Translations under genes and position numbers: made by a program
Part shown: piece after piece, positions 7,957-16,543 of the stretch
Layout: every line of letters begins with the position of its first letter
Numbering within the stretch: the stretch's first letter is position 1
Source: Larkinella terrae
GTDB taxonomy: Bacteria > Bacteroidota > Bacteroidia > Cytophagales > Spirosomataceae
Reading direction: 5' to 3'
DNA length: 64,000 bases
NCBI RefSeq assembly: GCF_009668025.1
Contig: NZ_WJXZ01000015.1
Coordinates: 186,001 to 250,000, forward strand
Notes under the pieces: generated by a model
Told to the model about the DNA's origin: nothing
What the model saw: only the letters and a program-made list of their open reading frames with translations
Database searches by the model: none

Positions 7957-9798
7957 ATGGATAACTTCGTTGTCTCGGCCCGGAAATACCGTCCGGCTAC
8001 CTTCGATACCGTCGTCGGGCAGGCGCATATTACGACTACTCTCAAGAACGCGATTCTCACCAATCACCTGGCCCAGGCATTTCTGTTTTGCGGGCCGCGG
8101 GGGGTTGGTAAAACCACCTGTGCCCGGATTCTGGCGAAAACCATCAACTGCCAGAACCTCGGTAAAAGCGATGCCGTCGAACCCTGTGATCACTGCGAAT
8201 CGTGCGTCAGCTTTAACCAGAATGCGTCGTTCAATATCCATGAGTTAGATGCCGCTTCCAACAACTCGGTCGAAGACATCCGGAATCTGATCGATCAGGT
8301 GCGCTATCCGCCCCAGTCGGGTAAGTACAAGATTTACATCATTGACGAGGTTCACATGCTGTCGCAGGCGGCATTCAACGCTTTCCTGAAAACGCTGGAA
8401 GAACCGCCCTCCTACGCCATTTTTATTCTGGCGACCACGGAAAAACACAAAATTCTGCCGACGATCCTGTCGCGTTGCCAGTTGTTCGATTTCAACCGGA
8501 TTCAGCCGCGCGACATCAGCGAACATCTGGCCAGCATTGCCCGAAAAGAAGGGTACGAAACCGAATACGAAGCCCTCGAACTGATTGCCCAGAAAGCCGA
8601 TGGCGGTTTGCGCGATGCCCTCTCGATGTTCGACCTGAACATTACGTTTTCGGAAGACCGGGTGCTGCGCTACAAGGAAGTGCTGGAGAATCTCCACATT
8701 CTCGACTACGATTATTATTTCCGCTTAACGGATCTGCTGCTGGCGGCCAACCTGCCGAAAAGCCTGTTGCTGTTCGACGAGATTCTGCGTAAAGGCTTTG
8801 ATGGACACCAGTTTATCGTGGGGCTCAGCGAGCATTTCCGGAATCTGCTGGTTTGCAAGGACGCAGCTACCATTCAGTTGTTGCAGGTCACCGAAAGCAT
8901 TCAGCAAAAGTATCTGCAACAGGCCGCCGAAGCGCCTTTGAGCTTTCTGCTATCGGCCCTGAGTGTCGGTGCGCAGTGCGACCTGAATTACAAAGCGGCT
9001 AAAAACCAGCGTTTGCACGTGGAGGTCGGTTTAATGAAACTGGCGAACCTGCCGAACGTACTCGATCTTTCCATCGTAACCGTTTCGCCCGGCGATTCTG
9101 GTCACAAAATACCGCACGAAACCGACCGGGCTGAAAAAAAAAAGGACAGCTCAGCCGAGCCTAGCTCACCAGCCGTAATTCAGGAGCTCGCAGCGATTCC
9201 GTCGCACACGAGCGAACCTACGAATGGCTATCATCCGCGACCGAATGGGAATGGAAACGGCACTGTAAAACCGCTGCCGGAACGCGGCCCTGCCGTTGTT
9301 GAAATTCCCAAACCGGTCAGCAGTAAACTCCGCACAACGGCCAATCTGGTGAGCGTCGAACGACCGGTTCCGGTGATTGCCGAGGTGGCCGAAACCGTGT
9401 TGGTGCAGGCTCCCGAGTCGCCCAAAGTAGACAGACCGTTCATTTTTGAGCAACTGAAGGCCGCCTGGCAAACCTTCGCCCGTCTGCGCGATCAGCAGGG
9501 CGGTTCGCAAACCGAACAGGTGATTCTCAACCGCGACATCCGGCTGGAGGAAACCACCATCCACATTGCCCTCGACAATTCCCTGCAGGTCGATCTGCTG
9601 ACCGATCTGCGGCAGGATTTGCTTACCTATCTCCGGCGCGAGCTGCAAAACAGCCAGATTCAATTGGTTGAGAAAATAGAGATGCAGGAAATCCGGAAAA
9701 TGATTTACACTCCTCAGGACAAATTCAATTACCTGGCCGAAAAAAATCCGGCACTACTTGAATTAAAACGAACGCTGGGGCTTGACGTTGATTATTAA
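7957..9798 (+). CDS. dnaX: DNA polymerase III subunits gamma and tau
   Basis: 613 residues. N-terminal AAA+ clamp-loader domain with Walker A GPRGVGKT (46-53), a four-cysteine zinc module (C...CDHCESC), Walker B IYIIDEVHML, sensor 1 ATTEKHKILPTI and the arginine-finger SRC motif. The lid and collar domains follow to about residue 370, then a Pro/Asn-rich linker (about 375-490), then a C-terminal tau-like domain starting FIFEQLKAAWQTFA. It loads the beta clamp and links it to the polymerase core. The linker contains an A-run at 9135-9144 (GAAAAAAAAAAGG context), where programmed slippage could produce gamma, but that is only a possibility. The stop codon abuts the nested palindrome. Confidence 0.96.
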   Translation: MDNFVVSARKYRPATFDTVVGQAHITTTLKNAILTNHLAQAFLFCGPRGVGKTTCARILAKTINCQNLGKSDAVEPCDHCESCVSFNQNASFNIHELDAASNNSVEDIRNLIDQVRYPPQSGKYKIYIIDEVHMLSQAAFNAFLKTLEEPPSYAIFILATTEKHKILPTILSRCQLFDFNRIQPRDISEHLASIARKEGYETEYEALELIAQKADGGLRDALSMFDLNITFSEDRVLRYKEVLENLHILDYDYYFRLTDLLLAANLPKSLLLFDEILRKGFDGHQFIVGLSEHFRNLLVCKDAATIQLLQVTESIQQKYLQQAAEAPLSFLLSALSVGAQCDLNYKAAKNQRLHVEVGLMKLANLPNVLDLSIVTVSPGDSGHKIPHETDRAEKKKDSSAEPSSPAVIQELAAIPSHTSEPTNGYHPRPNGNGNGTVKPLPERGPAVVEIPKPVSSKLRTTANLVSVERPVPVIAEVAETVLVQAPESPKVDRPFIFEQLKAAWQTFARLRDQQGGSQTEQVILNRDIRLEETTIHIALDNSLQVDLLTDLRQDLLTYLRRELQNSQIQLVEKIEMQEIRKMIYTPQDKFNYLAEKNPALLELKRTLGLDVDY

Positions 9799-10167
9799 CG
9801 TACCCACGGACCGCCAGGCGGCCCCGTTTAGGCCGTGAGATCCTATTCCGTGGTCTGTGTCTTCACCTAAAGAATACACACATCTTTTCTGGTCGCATAG
9901 TGACCAAATGTTTATAGAAAATAAAACCCGTTTCACTGCCTTTGGTCGCGTAGCGATCGAACGACGCACGTTTTGTCAGATCGCTACGCGACCAAAGAAA
10001 TGTGCCTAGGAACTATGCTACAAACATTGAGTCGCTACGCGACTGGATATTCCACTTAAAAGATGTGTGTAAAGGTGAAGACACAGACCACGGTTTTGGG
10101 AGAGCCTATTATTTGACTATAATTGAGAATAATTGAAGAATCACACGGCCTAAAGTCCGTGGGTACG
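9799..10167. repeat. 369-bp nested palindromic element
   Basis: Fills the gap between the convergent dnaX and phosphotriesterase genes. Four sets of perfect arms are nested: 9799-9811 with 10155-10167 (13 bp, CGTACCCACGGAC); 9827-9837 with 10144-10154 (11 bp); 9848-9868 with 10073-10093 (21 bp); 9875-9888 with 10058-10071 (14 bp). In the centre, 9940-9958 pairs with 9979-9997 (19 bp), flanked by small palindromes at 9891-9905 and 10031-10043 built from GGTCGC/GCGAC words. The right outer arm encodes the last residues of the phosphotriesterase-like protein. I see no ORF in it. It may be a non-autonomous mobile repeat, a bidirectional terminator or a structured RNA. Confidence 0.85.
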
Positions 10168-11151
10168 TAAGGAAAACGCTTCCTTTGGATTTTCAACCAG
10201 AATCTGCTTCCAGTCTTTTTTGGTGAATCCTTTCCGGTTGAGTTCGGGCATCAGTTTTCTAAACAAAACCGTGTAATCCCGGCCAATGGAACCGCCGTTG
10301 GATTGCGCCGGATCATACCAGCCCGCGTCGTGCGAAAGCAGGGTCCGATGCAAAAACCGGTTTTCTTTCATCAGCAGCAAGTTCTCGACGTACTGATTTA
10401 CATTCGTAGCATCCAGACCGTCCAGGCTAACCCAGGCTCCGTCGCGGACGGCGCGGGCGTAATGTATCATGTTGTTGCCCTGGGCGTGTACCCACACAAA
10501 CGCCGACGGATCGACGCCTTCCGATTTCAAAACGTCAATCTGCTCGAACGCCGGAACGTACGGCCCGGTATGTGAGCAAATGGTCAAACCGGTGCGCTTG
10601 TGCGTCCGGGCAGCTGCTATAATCAGTTTGCGGTGTAGTTCGGACAACGGGCCGGGATTCACGCCAATTTTCAGGAAAGCCGGTCGGATGCCGGTTCCTT
10701 CGATTCCGTTTTCAAATTCAGCCACCCAGCGGTCGGCGAGCTGGTCGGCGGTTTCAGTCAGTGCGTGGGTAGGCAGGAATTTGTCGTTCGACGCCCCGTA
10801 ATAACCGGTATTGGTCAGAATCCGGACACCGGATTTTTCTGATAACTCTTTCAGTAACAACGGATCGCGGCCCAAGTAAGCGGGTGTGCAATCGATCAGC
10901 GTTCGAACGCCCAGTTGGTGCAGCGTTTGCAGATAAGGCAGCATGCGGGCCACTACGTCCGGGCGTTTCCAACGCTCCGGACTGATTTTGTCGGCCCCGA
11001 TAAAATCGACCAGAATGTGTTCGTGAATCAGCGTCAGACCCAACTCCGACGCCCGAACAGGACCCGTTACGGTATGGATAACCGGTTTTTGGGACAAAAC
11101 CGGCCAAAGCCCTGCGGCTACTGACGTTCTCAGAAATGCCCGGCGTTTCAT
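10150..11151 (-). CDS. Exported phosphotriesterase-family metallohydrolase
   Basis: 333 residues. Begins MKRRAFLRTSVAAG, a Tat-like leader. The phosphotriesterase/lactonase TIM barrel follows with all expected metal ligands: HEH (43-45), the lysine in AFLKIGVN (carboxylated in the family), the histidines in ICSHTG and VWVHAQG, and the aspartate in LLSHDAGW. Members hydrolyse lactones or phosphotriesters; the substrate cannot be read from the sequence. It lies 16 nt after the TPR gene on the same strand, so the two are probably co-transcribed. Its last five codons (RTHGL) and stop lie in the outer arm of the palindrome at 9799-10167, which suggests that the repeat replaced the original C-terminus. 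Confidence 0.88.
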   Translation of the reverse strand: MKRRAFLRTSVAAGLWPVLSQKPVIHTVTGPVRASELGLTLIHEHILVDFIGADKISPERWKRPDVVARMLPYLQTLHQLGVRTLIDCTPAYLGRDPLLLKELSEKSGVRILTNTGYYGASNDKFLPTHALTETADQLADRWVAEFENGIEGTGIRPAFLKIGVNPGPLSELHRKLIIAAARTHKRTGLTICSHTGPYVPAFEQIDVLKSEGVDPSAFVWVHAQGNNMIHYARAVRDGAWVSLDGLDATNVNQYVENLLLMKENRFLHRTLLSHDAGWYDPAQSNGGSIGRDYTVLFRKLMPELNRKGFTKKDWKQILVENPKEAFSLRTHGL

Positions 11152-11167
11152 TCGGTCTGACGTGTGC

Positions 11168-12277
11168 TTACGTTTTCAGATAATTCTTCGCTTCCTGAAT
11201 AGAAGACTTGTATTCGGCCAGGCTCAGGACCTTTTTATACATCGACTTTGCCCGGTTTCGGTCGCCGGTCTGGGCCGCAATTCGCGCCAAACCGCTGTAA
11301 GCGTGGGCCGCAAACTCTTTTGTAAACACCTCATCGACGGGCAGTTTGAGCGCAGCCTGGTAATTTTCAGCCGCCAATTTAGCATTGCCGTTCAGTTTTT
11401 CCTCGATTATTCCATCCAAAACCTTGATCGGCATAGCCAGAAATTTCTGCGGGAGCGTCCGCAGTCGCTCCAGATACGGCTGGGCCTCGCGATACCGACC
11501 CGATTGCACCAGTGCTTCGGCACTCCGCAACGTAAAAATGGGGTTCTGTGGGTATTTATCCGCCAGCGGTTTCAGGCAGGCAGCCGCCCGGGCGGGTTGA
11601 CTTTCGTGCTGCATGTAAATCTGACCGAGATAAAGCGCGGTTTCAGTCCGGGTAAAAACGCCCCGGCGAATAGCGGTTTCCAGTTGCTTGATACCCAGAT
11701 TCATATCGCCACTTTGAAAGAAAAGCAGCAGTGGTTTTGAGACCGGATGATCCATCGGATACCGCTCGATGTAGTAGTTGTAAAGGCCGGTTGAAAAATA
11801 GAATTCCGGGTTTTTCTCCATTAGTTTAAAACCCTTTTTCAGATAACTATAAGCTTTCTGAGCTTCTCCAACGGCTTTCATCATCTCGTTGTCGTAGTGG
11901 TATTTCATGGCCAGATAGCCGTGGGAAGCGAGCGAAAAAAAGGCACCTTCCGGGTCATCTTCATTCCGGTCCAGCATCTTTTTCGCCAGCGCAACGCTCT
12001 GATTGAGGTAGTTCGTGTACTGCGCCGTTGCCGATTTGTTGTCTTTGATGGGCAAATATTGCCAGTACATTTCAACGGCTTTCAGCAGCGGAACCACCGG
12101 ATGCTGCGGATATCTGGCTTTCACCTGCCGGATGTATTCGTCGGCTTCGTCAAATTCGTAATTATAAATTTTATCCGAAGCCTTTAAAAGAAGCTGCTGT
12201 ACTCCGGCGTCGTCAAGCAACTGACCGACAGCCAAAAACGGCGCAAATAAGAAAATGAGGAAGCAGAATTTTTTCAT
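11168..12277 (-). CDS. Exported TPR-repeat protein
   Basis: 369 residues from the ATG at 12277, which gives a good signal peptide (MKKFCFLIFLFAPFLAVG then QLLDDAG). The frame is open upstream to 12454, but that part lacks a signal and crosses a promoter. Tetratricopeptide-like helices run through the protein, e.g. the segment with AALYLGQIYMQHESQPARAAACL-type spacing (TALYLGQIYMQ), AEALVQSGRYREAQPYLERL, and a final YSGLARIAAQTGDRNRAKSMY repeat. It is likely a periplasmic scaffold of unknown partners. Transcribed away from the M16 peptidase, 114 nt apart start to start, and upstream of the phosphotriesterase. Confidence 0.8.
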   Translation of the reverse strand: MKKFCFLIFLFAPFLAVGQLLDDAGVQQLLLKASDKIYNYEFDEADEYIRQVKARYPQHPVVPLLKAVEMYWQYLPIKDNKSATAQYTNYLNQSVALAKKMLDRNEDDPEGAFFSLASHGYLAMKYHYDNEMMKAVGEAQKAYSYLKKGFKLMEKNPEFYFSTGLYNYYIERYPMDHPVSKPLLLFFQSGDMNLGIKQLETAIRRGVFTRTETALYLGQIYMQHESQPARAAACLKPLADKYPQNPIFTLRSAEALVQSGRYREAQPYLERLRTLPQKFLAMPIKVLDGIIEEKLNGNAKLAAENYQAALKLPVDEVFTKEFAAHAYSGLARIAAQTGDRNRAKSMYKKVLSLAEYKSSIQEAKNYLKT

Positions 12278-12313
12278 GAGATGGCGTGTTGGCAAGTTAC
12301 GGGAATGTTCTTT

Positions 12314-12344
12314 TTTGAAGAATCCGATTTGACTCTTACTTTTG
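12314..12344 (+). promoter_or_regulatory. Bacteroidota-type promoter for the M16 peptidase
   Basis: TTTG at 12314-12317, a 19-nt spacer, then TACTTTTG at 12337-12344. This is a complete match to the -33/-7 architecture of Bacteroidota promoters. The -7 box is 47 nt upstream of the ATG at 12391. Best promoter in the window. Confidence 0.75.
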
Positions 12345-12390
12345 CTTGTTCTCAAAACGCCTAACGACACCCCCACCGAAAAAGTTTGCC

Positions 12391-13626
12391 ATGATTCGAT
12401 TCGAGCATTTTGTGTTAGATAACGGCTTGCAGGTCTACGTTCATGAAGATCCAACGAGCCCGATGGCTACGGTTAATATTTTGTACAATGTCGGGTCGCG
12501 GGATGAGGACGCGGAGAAAACCGGTTTCGCCCACTTGTTCGAACACCTGATGTTTGGCGGCTCCCGCAACGTGCCGGTTTACGACGAACCCTTGCAAAAA
12601 GTCGGGGGCGAAAACAACGCCTTCACCTCGCCCGACATCACGAATTACTACATCACGCTCCCCTCGGCCAACCTGGAAACCGCCTTCTGGCTCGAATCCG
12701 ACCGCATGCTGGGTCTCTCGTTCGACCCGACGGTTCTGGACGTGCAGCAAAAAGTGGTGATCGAAGAATTCAAGCAGCGGTACCTCAACCAGCCCTACGG
12801 GGATGTCTGGCTGAAACTGCGTCCGCTGGCGTACAAGGTGCATCCGTATCAGTGGGCCACGATTGGCAAGGACATCAGCCACATCGAAAACGCCACGCTC
12901 GACGACGTTAAACACTTCTTTTATACGCATTATCTTCCCAACAATGCCAATCTGGTGGTGGGCGGAAACGTTACCGTCGAACAGGTCAAGCAGCTGTGTA
13001 AGAAGTGGTTTGAGCCGATTCCGGCGGGGAAAGTACCCGTTCGCAATCTGCCGCAGGAACCCGTACAAACCGAAGCCCGGTTTCTGGAAACGACGGCCGA
13101 AGTGCCCCTCAATGCGCTTTATAAAGTGTACCACATGCCGGGTCGTTTTTCCGAGGGTTATTTCAGCGCCGATTTGCTGAGCGACGTGTTAGGCCGGGGA
13201 AAATCGTCGCGTTTATACCAGAAATTGCTGAAAGAACAGGCTTTGTTTACCGGTATTTCGGCCCACACCAGCGGTTCGCTCGACCCCGGTTTACTCGTCA
13301 TCAGCGGTTCGCTGAACCAGGGTGTTTCGCTGGAAGAAGCGGATGCGGCAATCGAGTCGGTTCTGAATGAGGTCATTAGTCAGACCATGTCGGAAGACGA
13401 ACTGGCGAAGGTGAAGAATCAGGCGGAAGCGTCGCTGGTCTTTTCGGAAGTGGAATTACTCAACCGCGCCATGAACCTGGCGTACGCAGCCAATGCCGGT
13501 AATGCCGATTGGGTCAATCAGGAAACGGAACGGATTCAGGCCATTACGCCGGATGATATTCAGCGGACGGCCAGCCAGTTACTCCGGAAAGAAAACCGCT
13601 CCACCTTGTTTTATCGAGCCGCATAG
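12391..13626 (+). CDS. M16 family zinc peptidase
   Basis: 411 residues from the ATG at 12391 (upstream codons to 12346 overlap the promoter). The inverted zinc motif HxxEH appears as HLFEH within GFAHLFEHLMFGGSRN, and the distal glutamate lies in VVIEEFKQRYLNQPYG. The second, inactive-type domain follows from about residue 210, with the GRGKSSRLYQKL motif that closes the cavity. No signal peptide is visible, so it is probably cytoplasmic, or exported by unknown means. Family members such as pitrilysin-like peptidases degrade short peptides; single-domain-pair proteins of this length often act as dimers. It is 53 nt upstream of ispF. Confidence 0.93.
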   Translation: MIRFEHFVLDNGLQVYVHEDPTSPMATVNILYNVGSRDEDAEKTGFAHLFEHLMFGGSRNVPVYDEPLQKVGGENNAFTSPDITNYYITLPSANLETAFWLESDRMLGLSFDPTVLDVQQKVVIEEFKQRYLNQPYGDVWLKLRPLAYKVHPYQWATIGKDISHIENATLDDVKHFFYTHYLPNNANLVVGGNVTVEQVKQLCKKWFEPIPAGKVPVRNLPQEPVQTEARFLETTAEVPLNALYKVYHMPGRFSEGYFSADLLSDVLGRGKSSRLYQKLLKEQALFTGISAHTSGSLDPGLLVISGSLNQGVSLEEADAAIESVLNEVISQTMSEDELAKVKNQAEASLVFSEVELLNRAMNLAYAANAGNADWVNQETERIQAITPDDIQRTASQLLRKENRSTLFYRAA

Positions 13627-13679
13627 GTCGGACCGCGTAGGTCAAGCCGCATAAGCTGGACTCTGTAAATTGAAATAAT

Positions 13680-14156
13680 ATGAAAATCCGCGTCGGACAA
13701 GGGTACGATGTTCATCAATTGACCGAAGGTCGGGCGTTCTGGCTGGGCGGTATTCTGATTCCGCACACGCACGGCGCGCTGGGCCATTCCGACGCCGATG
13801 TAGTTTGCCACGTGATCTGTGACGCCTTGCTGGGCGCGGCCAATCTGCGGAACATCGGCTATCATTTTTCGGACAAGGATCCGCGCTGGAAAGGCGTCGA
13901 CAGCAAGTTATTGCTGGCCGAAGTGCTGAAAATGATTCGAGAAAAAGGCTATGAAGTTTCGAATGTCGACGTAACCGTTGTGTTGCAGGAACCGAAACTG
14001 AATCCGCATATTCCGGCGATGAAAACCTGTCTGTCGGGGGTCATGCAAATCCCGGAAGACGATATTTCGATTAAAGCCACAACCTCCGAACACCTGGGCT
14101 TCGTAGGCCGTAAAGAAGGCATTGCGGCTTTTTGCGTTGCGTTGATTTATGCCTGA
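13680..14156 (+). CDS. ispF: 2-C-methyl-D-erythritol 2,4-cyclodiphosphate synthase
   Basis: 158 residues, the usual length. Opens MKIRVGQGYDVHQL with metal ligands D10 and H12; the third ligand H44 lies in ADVVCHVICDALLGA. LGHSDAD and FSDKDPRWKG are the substrate-binding motifs, and the C-terminus has IKATTSEHLGFVGRKEGIAA. It catalyses the cyclisation step of the MEP isoprenoid pathway as a cytosolic trimer. It lies 53 nt after the M16 peptidase and 45 nt before the amidohydrolase; no hairpin separates them, so the plus-strand genes 12391-16456 may be a single unit. Confidence 0.97.
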   Translation: MKIRVGQGYDVHQLTEGRAFWLGGILIPHTHGALGHSDADVVCHVICDALLGAANLRNIGYHFSDKDPRWKGVDSKLLLAEVLKMIREKGYEVSNVDVTVVLQEPKLNPHIPAMKTCLSGVMQIPEDDISIKATTSEHLGFVGRKEGIAAFCVALIYA

Positions 14157-14201
14157 GTCTGTTGACAACCTGTTCTATTCCACTGCTTTACCTGATAAAA
14201 T

Positions 14202-15344
14202 ATGACGCTATCTCTGCGCTTTTTCTCCGCTCTTTCAGCGCTGTCGCTTCTGCTCGTCACGGCTTACGCGCAACCCAAAGTTTCGACGCCCAACGGGCCG
14301 ATCGATTTTGAGGAGTACGAACCGGTTTCGACGCTCAAGACGCCGGAACATAAACTGACTCGGGCCAAATACCCTTTTATCGACGTTCACAACCACCAGT
14401 ATGAGATGGACCGGGCCGATTTGCGGAAGCTGGTCACTCAGATGGATAGCCTGAATATGGGTATCATGGTCAACCTGAGCGGGCGCGGTTTTACGTCGAA
14501 CACGGCCGAAAGTACCACGTTTCTGGAGAATGCCCTGGCGAATGTGCAGAAAAGCTACCCGAAACGGCTGGCGGTTTTTACCAACATCAACTTTGTCAAC
14601 GTGGGCGAACCGGGCTGGACGGAGAAAGCCGTCAAGCAGTTGGAAGACGACGTCAAAAAAGGAGCGAAAGGGCTGAAAATCTACAAAAATCTGGGTTTCA
14701 ACGTCAAAGACGTTGCTGGCAAACGGGTTCAGGTAGACGATCCGCGCCTGGATCCGATCTGGGCCAAATGCGGTCAGTTAGGTGTACCGGTTTTGATTCA
14801 CACCGCCGATCCCAAACCGTTCTGGGACCCGATGGACCGGTTCAACGAACGCTGGCTCGAATTGAAGCTGAATCCGGGCCGGAAACGCTCGGCCGACAAT
14901 CCGGTACCCTGGCAGCAACTCATCGCCGAACAGCACAACGTGTTCCGGAAACACCCGAAAACCACCTTCATCAACGCCCACATGGGCTGGTATCCGAACG
15001 ATCTGGTCAAACTGGACAGCCTGATGAAGGTATTCCCGAACATGCTCGTCGAAATCGGGGCGGTGATCGCCGAACTTGGCCGACAACCCCGGGCCTCCCG
15101 CAAGTTCTTTGAAAAATACCAGGACCGGATTTTGTTCGGCAAAGACAGTTGGGTTCCGTCGGAATACGCGACCTATTTCCGCGTGCTGGAAACCGATGAC
15201 GAATATTTTCCGTACCACAAAAAATACCACGCGTTCTGGCGGATGTACGGCATGGCGTTACCGGATGAGGTGCTGAAAAAAGTGTATTACAAAAATGCCC
15301 TGCGGATCATTCCGGGTCTGGACAAATCCCAGTTTCCGAACTAA
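14202..15344 (+). CDS. Exported amidohydrolase-family protein (TIM barrel)
   Basis: 380 residues with a signal peptide (MTLSLRFFSALSALSLLLVTAYA, then QPKVST). The barrel starts YPFIDVHNHQYEMD; only the second histidine of the usual HxH is strictly in place (D-V-H-N-H). Further motifs are GAKGLKIYKNLGF, VLIHTADP, FINAHMGW and FGKDSW, which match amidohydrolase-2 (PF04909) type hydrolases and decarboxylases. Its substrate is unknown. It is 14 nt upstream of the epimerase gene, a coupling that suggests shared use of a small organic acid or peptide. The stop codon is followed at once by CGTACCCACG, the end sequence of the palindrome family. Confidence 0.85.
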   Translation: MTLSLRFFSALSALSLLLVTAYAQPKVSTPNGPIDFEEYEPVSTLKTPEHKLTRAKYPFIDVHNHQYEMDRADLRKLVTQMDSLNMGIMVNLSGRGFTSNTAESTTFLENALANVQKSYPKRLAVFTNINFVNVGEPGWTEKAVKQLEDDVKKGAKGLKIYKNLGFNVKDVAGKRVQVDDPRLDPIWAKCGQLGVPVLIHTADPKPFWDPMDRFNERWLELKLNPGRKRSADNPVPWQQLIAEQHNVFRKHPKTTFINAHMGWYPNDLVKLDSLMKVFPNMLVEIGAVIAELGRQPRASRKFFEKYQDRILFGKDSWVPSEYATYFRVLETDDEYFPYHKKYHAFWRMYGMALPDEVLKKVYYKNALRIIPGLDKSQFPN

Positions 15345-15358
15345 CGTACCCACGAAGG

Positions 15359-16456
15359 ATGAAAATCAGCCACATCGACGTTTTCAAGTTCAATATCCCG
15401 CTCAAGGCGCCGATTTCCATATCGCTGGGAACCATTGAAAGTGCGCGAAATCTGCTGGTCCGGATTCACGCCGACGGCTTGATCGGCTGGGGCGAAGGGT
15501 CGCCGTTCTGGATGATTGTGGGCGAAACTCAGGAAACCGGGTATGCCGCTGCGCGGGATTTTGCCAAACTGCTGATCGGCCAGAATGCGCTGGATATTGA
15601 AGGAAATCTGAACCGGCTGGACGCTTACCTTCCGAATAATCCGACCACTAAAAGCGCCTTCGACATGGCGCTGTACGACCTGGCGGCCCAGGCCGCCGGA
15701 ATGCCGCTCTACGCTTTTCTGGGCGGTTCCAAACGGACGCTGGTAACCGACGAAACGATTTACCTCAATTCGCCGGAGCGCATGGCCGACGATGCGGTTC
15801 GAATTAAGGAAAAAGGTGGCGTGGCCATCAAAGTCAAGCTCGGCACCAACCAGCGCGACGACATCCGGCGCGTGGAAGTGATTCGGGAAACCGTCGGCGA
15901 CGGGATTCCGATCCGGACGGACGCCAATCAGGGCTGGGATTACGTGACGGCGTTGAATGTGCTGACAACCATTCAGAACTGGAATATTGAGTACTGCGAG
16001 CAACCGGTCAAGGCCTGGAACATCGCCGATCTGAAGCGGCTACGCCGGAACACTTCCGTGCCCATCATGGCCGACGAATCGCTTTTTAACCACCGCGATG
16101 CGCTGCGTCTGATCCAGGAGGATGCCGTCGATTATTTCAACATCAAACTGTCGAAAAGCGGAGGAATTTTCAACGCCCAGAAAATCAATGCCCTTGCCGA
16201 AGCCGCCGGTATTCCGTGTATGATCGGCTGCATGTCCGAATCCCGGCTGGCAATCACAGCCAAGGCCCATTTTGCTTCTTCCCGCCGGAATGTTACGTTT
16301 TTTGACCTGGATGCACCTTTCGAACACGCCGAAGATCCGGTGGCTGGCGGTGCGGTTTATGAAGGGTACGTCGTTGAGTTATCGGACAATCCGGGTATCG
16401 GAGCCAAAATCGATCCCCAATTCCTGGAATCATTGGAAAATTACACGGTTCGGTAG
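15359..16456 (+). CDS. Enolase-superfamily epimerase, probably dipeptide (muconate-cycloisomerase-like)
   Basis: 365 residues of the mandelate racemase/muconate lactonising group. The capping domain includes GWGEGSPFW; the barrel has the KxK acid/base pair in VAIKVKLG, the metal ligands D in IRTDANQGW, E in IEYCEQPV and D in PIMADESLF, and the opposite lysine in YFNIKLSKSGG. This is the arrangement of L-Ala-D/L-Glu and related dipeptide epimerases. No signal peptide, so cytosolic. It ends 87 nt before the NRPS-PKS gene; it might recycle cell-wall dipeptides, or epimerise a residue related to the cluster product. The second idea is inference from position only. Confidence 0.88.
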   Translation: MKISHIDVFKFNIPLKAPISISLGTIESARNLLVRIHADGLIGWGEGSPFWMIVGETQETGYAAARDFAKLLIGQNALDIEGNLNRLDAYLPNNPTTKSAFDMALYDLAAQAAGMPLYAFLGGSKRTLVTDETIYLNSPERMADDAVRIKEKGGVAIKVKLGTNQRDDIRRVEVIRETVGDGIPIRTDANQGWDYVTALNVLTTIQNWNIEYCEQPVKAWNIADLKRLRRNTSVPIMADESLFNHRDALRLIQEDAVDYFNIKLSKSGGIFNAQKINALAEAAGIPCMIGCMSESRLAITAKAHFASSRRNVTFFDLDAPFEHAEDPVAGGAVYEGYVVELSDNPGIGAKIDPQFLESLENYTVR

Positions 16457-16472
16457 CCTATTCCGGTTTTAA

Positions 16473-16542
16473 TCGAACGTACTTTCTCGAACGTTGGTAT
16501 AGAATTTGTACATTTTATTGTTTTCTCGCTAAACAATAAAAT
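16473..16542 (+). promoter_or_regulatory. Candidate regulatory cassette before the NRPS-PKS gene
   Basis: Two direct copies of the octamer TCGAACGT (16473-16480 and 16487-16494, 14 nt start to start) are followed by a perfect 12-bp stem (16512-16523 with 16531-16542, 7-nt loop TCTCGCT). The stem ends 1 nt before the ATG at 16544, in the position a ribosome must approach. No TAnnTTTG box with proper spacing is seen. The octamers may be an operator and the hairpin a translational or transcriptional control; function is inferred from position only. Confidence 0.5.
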
Positions 16543-16543
16543 A

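Noticed and set aside
9135-9144. Programmed frameshift producing DnaX gamma
   Set aside because: An A-run exists in the linker, but no supporting stem-loop or in-frame stop at a fitting distance could be shown by eye; left only as a remark in the gene entry.
9891-10043. GGTCGC/GCGACC words as a CRISPR array
   Set aside because: Only inverted, irregularly spaced copies; no direct repeats with constant spacers and no cas genes.
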